In this document: one piece after another, positions 63,340-64,000 of the stretch
Numbering within the stretch: the first letter of the stretch is position 1
Layout of the letters: the number at the start of each line of letters is the position of its first letter
NCBI RefSeq assembly: GCF_032884065.1
Contig: NC_088872.1
Location: forward strand, 38,237,132-38,301,131
DNA: 64,000 bases
Direction: 5' to 3'
From: Artemia franciscana
Taxonomy: Eukaryota > Arthropoda > Branchiopoda > Anostraca > Artemiidae
The notes under the pieces: generated by a model
The model's input: the letters and a program-made list of their open reading frames with translations, nothing else
Told to the model about the DNA's origin: nothing
The model's database searches: none
Program-made: the position numbers and the translations under genes

Positions 63340-63935
63340 CTACTACTAACAACTCACTGCAGCACCAAGCCACCTGAGGCCAACACAGCTACCTACACTC
63401 TTCCTTCATCCCTATCTATTCGATGCCTCCCTGTTTACACCCTCCCAAGAAGTTCCCATTTCTCTTAAATCTTTCTTTGCGACATCTTCCCACCCAATTA
63501 TCGGACAACCCGCTTTTCGTTTGGCCCTAGGCAGTTGGCCAAAAAGGAAAATTGGGTGCCCAAATCAATCCGTAGACAATTTTTAAGGAAAATATCTAGC
63601 AACTCCTTTTTCGTTTTTCGAGCACCGACGCTTCAGAACCACACTTCACCACTGTCATCACTATGGCTTTCAATATTCTAATCTTTGCTCGCGGACTCAT
63701 TCCCCTATTCTTTCAAACTTTTTTCAACTTTAAAAACACCCTATACCTTGGCTATTCTACTTTTAGCATCTTCACTGCACCTACCGTCTTTACTAATAAT
63801 ACTACTTAGATAAATGAAGCTGTCCATTTGATTGATCTTCTCGTTACTTTGTCACCTATCACCTACCCAATATCACTTTTTCCCAGTCTTAGTGACTTAG
63901 TCTTCTTGACGTTAATTTTCAAACCTATTGTTCCA
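63340..63935 (-). mobile_element. 5'-truncated copy of the 15640-type LINE
   Basis: It opens on the plus strand with ACTACTACTACTACTAACAACTCACTGCAGC-type text, split as TACTACTACTACTAACAACT and CACTGCAGCACCAAGCCACC. This is nearly identical to 15640-15690, and similarity continues through the AGGAAGTTCCCATTTC and ATTCTAATCTT blocks to ACTTAGTCTTCTTGACGTTA. It lacks about 200 bp present in the 15640 copy (the RLEWLGHILRM region) and ends at about 63935. Confidence 0.8.
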
Positions 63936-64000
63936 CTCTGAACTTTAACTGAGATTAACTAAATAGCCCACAAAGAAATAAGAGAAAGTCCAGTCACCTA

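Overview
This window is AT-rich, intron-rich, repeat-laden eukaryotic DNA with no prokaryotic features (no operons, ribosome binding sites or CRISPR). The Helitrons, LINE types, hAT remnant and gene structure fit an arthropod. A branchiopod crustacean is my guess from the repeat style, but the species is an inference and I cannot verify it.

Two host genes can be supported. (1) On the plus strand, a gene of unknown function ends at 8325-12789. Two exons (8325-8763 and 12403-12789) join in phase across a 3.6 kb intron filled by a satellite of about 235 bp units. The product is Ser/Lys/Arg-rich, looks disordered and carries one EB1-binding-type SxIP motif; the end of its last exon is duplicated just downstream. 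(2) On the minus strand, an EEPD1-like gene (helix-hairpin-helix plus endonuclease/exonuclease/phosphatase fold) runs from 62674 down to at least 38889. I reconstructed six exons with matching splice phases and a tentative tiny terminal exon. Its EEP domain appears to have lost catalytic residues.

Most of the rest is mobile DNA. At 26531-35684 there are four clustered, non-autonomous Helitrons (plus, minus, minus, plus), recognised from 5' TCTATATATATAAAAATAAG-type ends and 3' hairpin-CTAG ends. They hold A-rich minisatellites, a GGGACAC-type minisatellite and broken C-terminal fragments of the Pif1-type Helitron helicase. One pair is joined exactly head-to-tail and another tail-to-tail. Other elements are a minus-strand non-LTR retrotransposon at 15640-17186 with four more truncated copies in the same orientation, a plus-strand CR1/Jockey-like LINE at 49800-52860 split by a TIR-bearing element, a hAT-type transposase remnant at 25334-26030, a retroelement C-terminal fragment near 7250-7580, and three copies of a family with TAAGGAGCGAC / GTCGCTCCTTA ends.

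Layout: 1-8300 intergenic or upstream intron with little recognisable; 8325-13061 gene 1; 13.1-24.9 kb repeats and LINE; 25.3-26.0 kb hAT remnant; 26.5-35.8 kb Helitron cluster; 36-38.6 kb unassigned; 38.6-62.7 kb EEPD1-like gene whose introns carry most of the right-hand repeats; 62.7-64 kb its upstream intron or flank with a LINE fragment.
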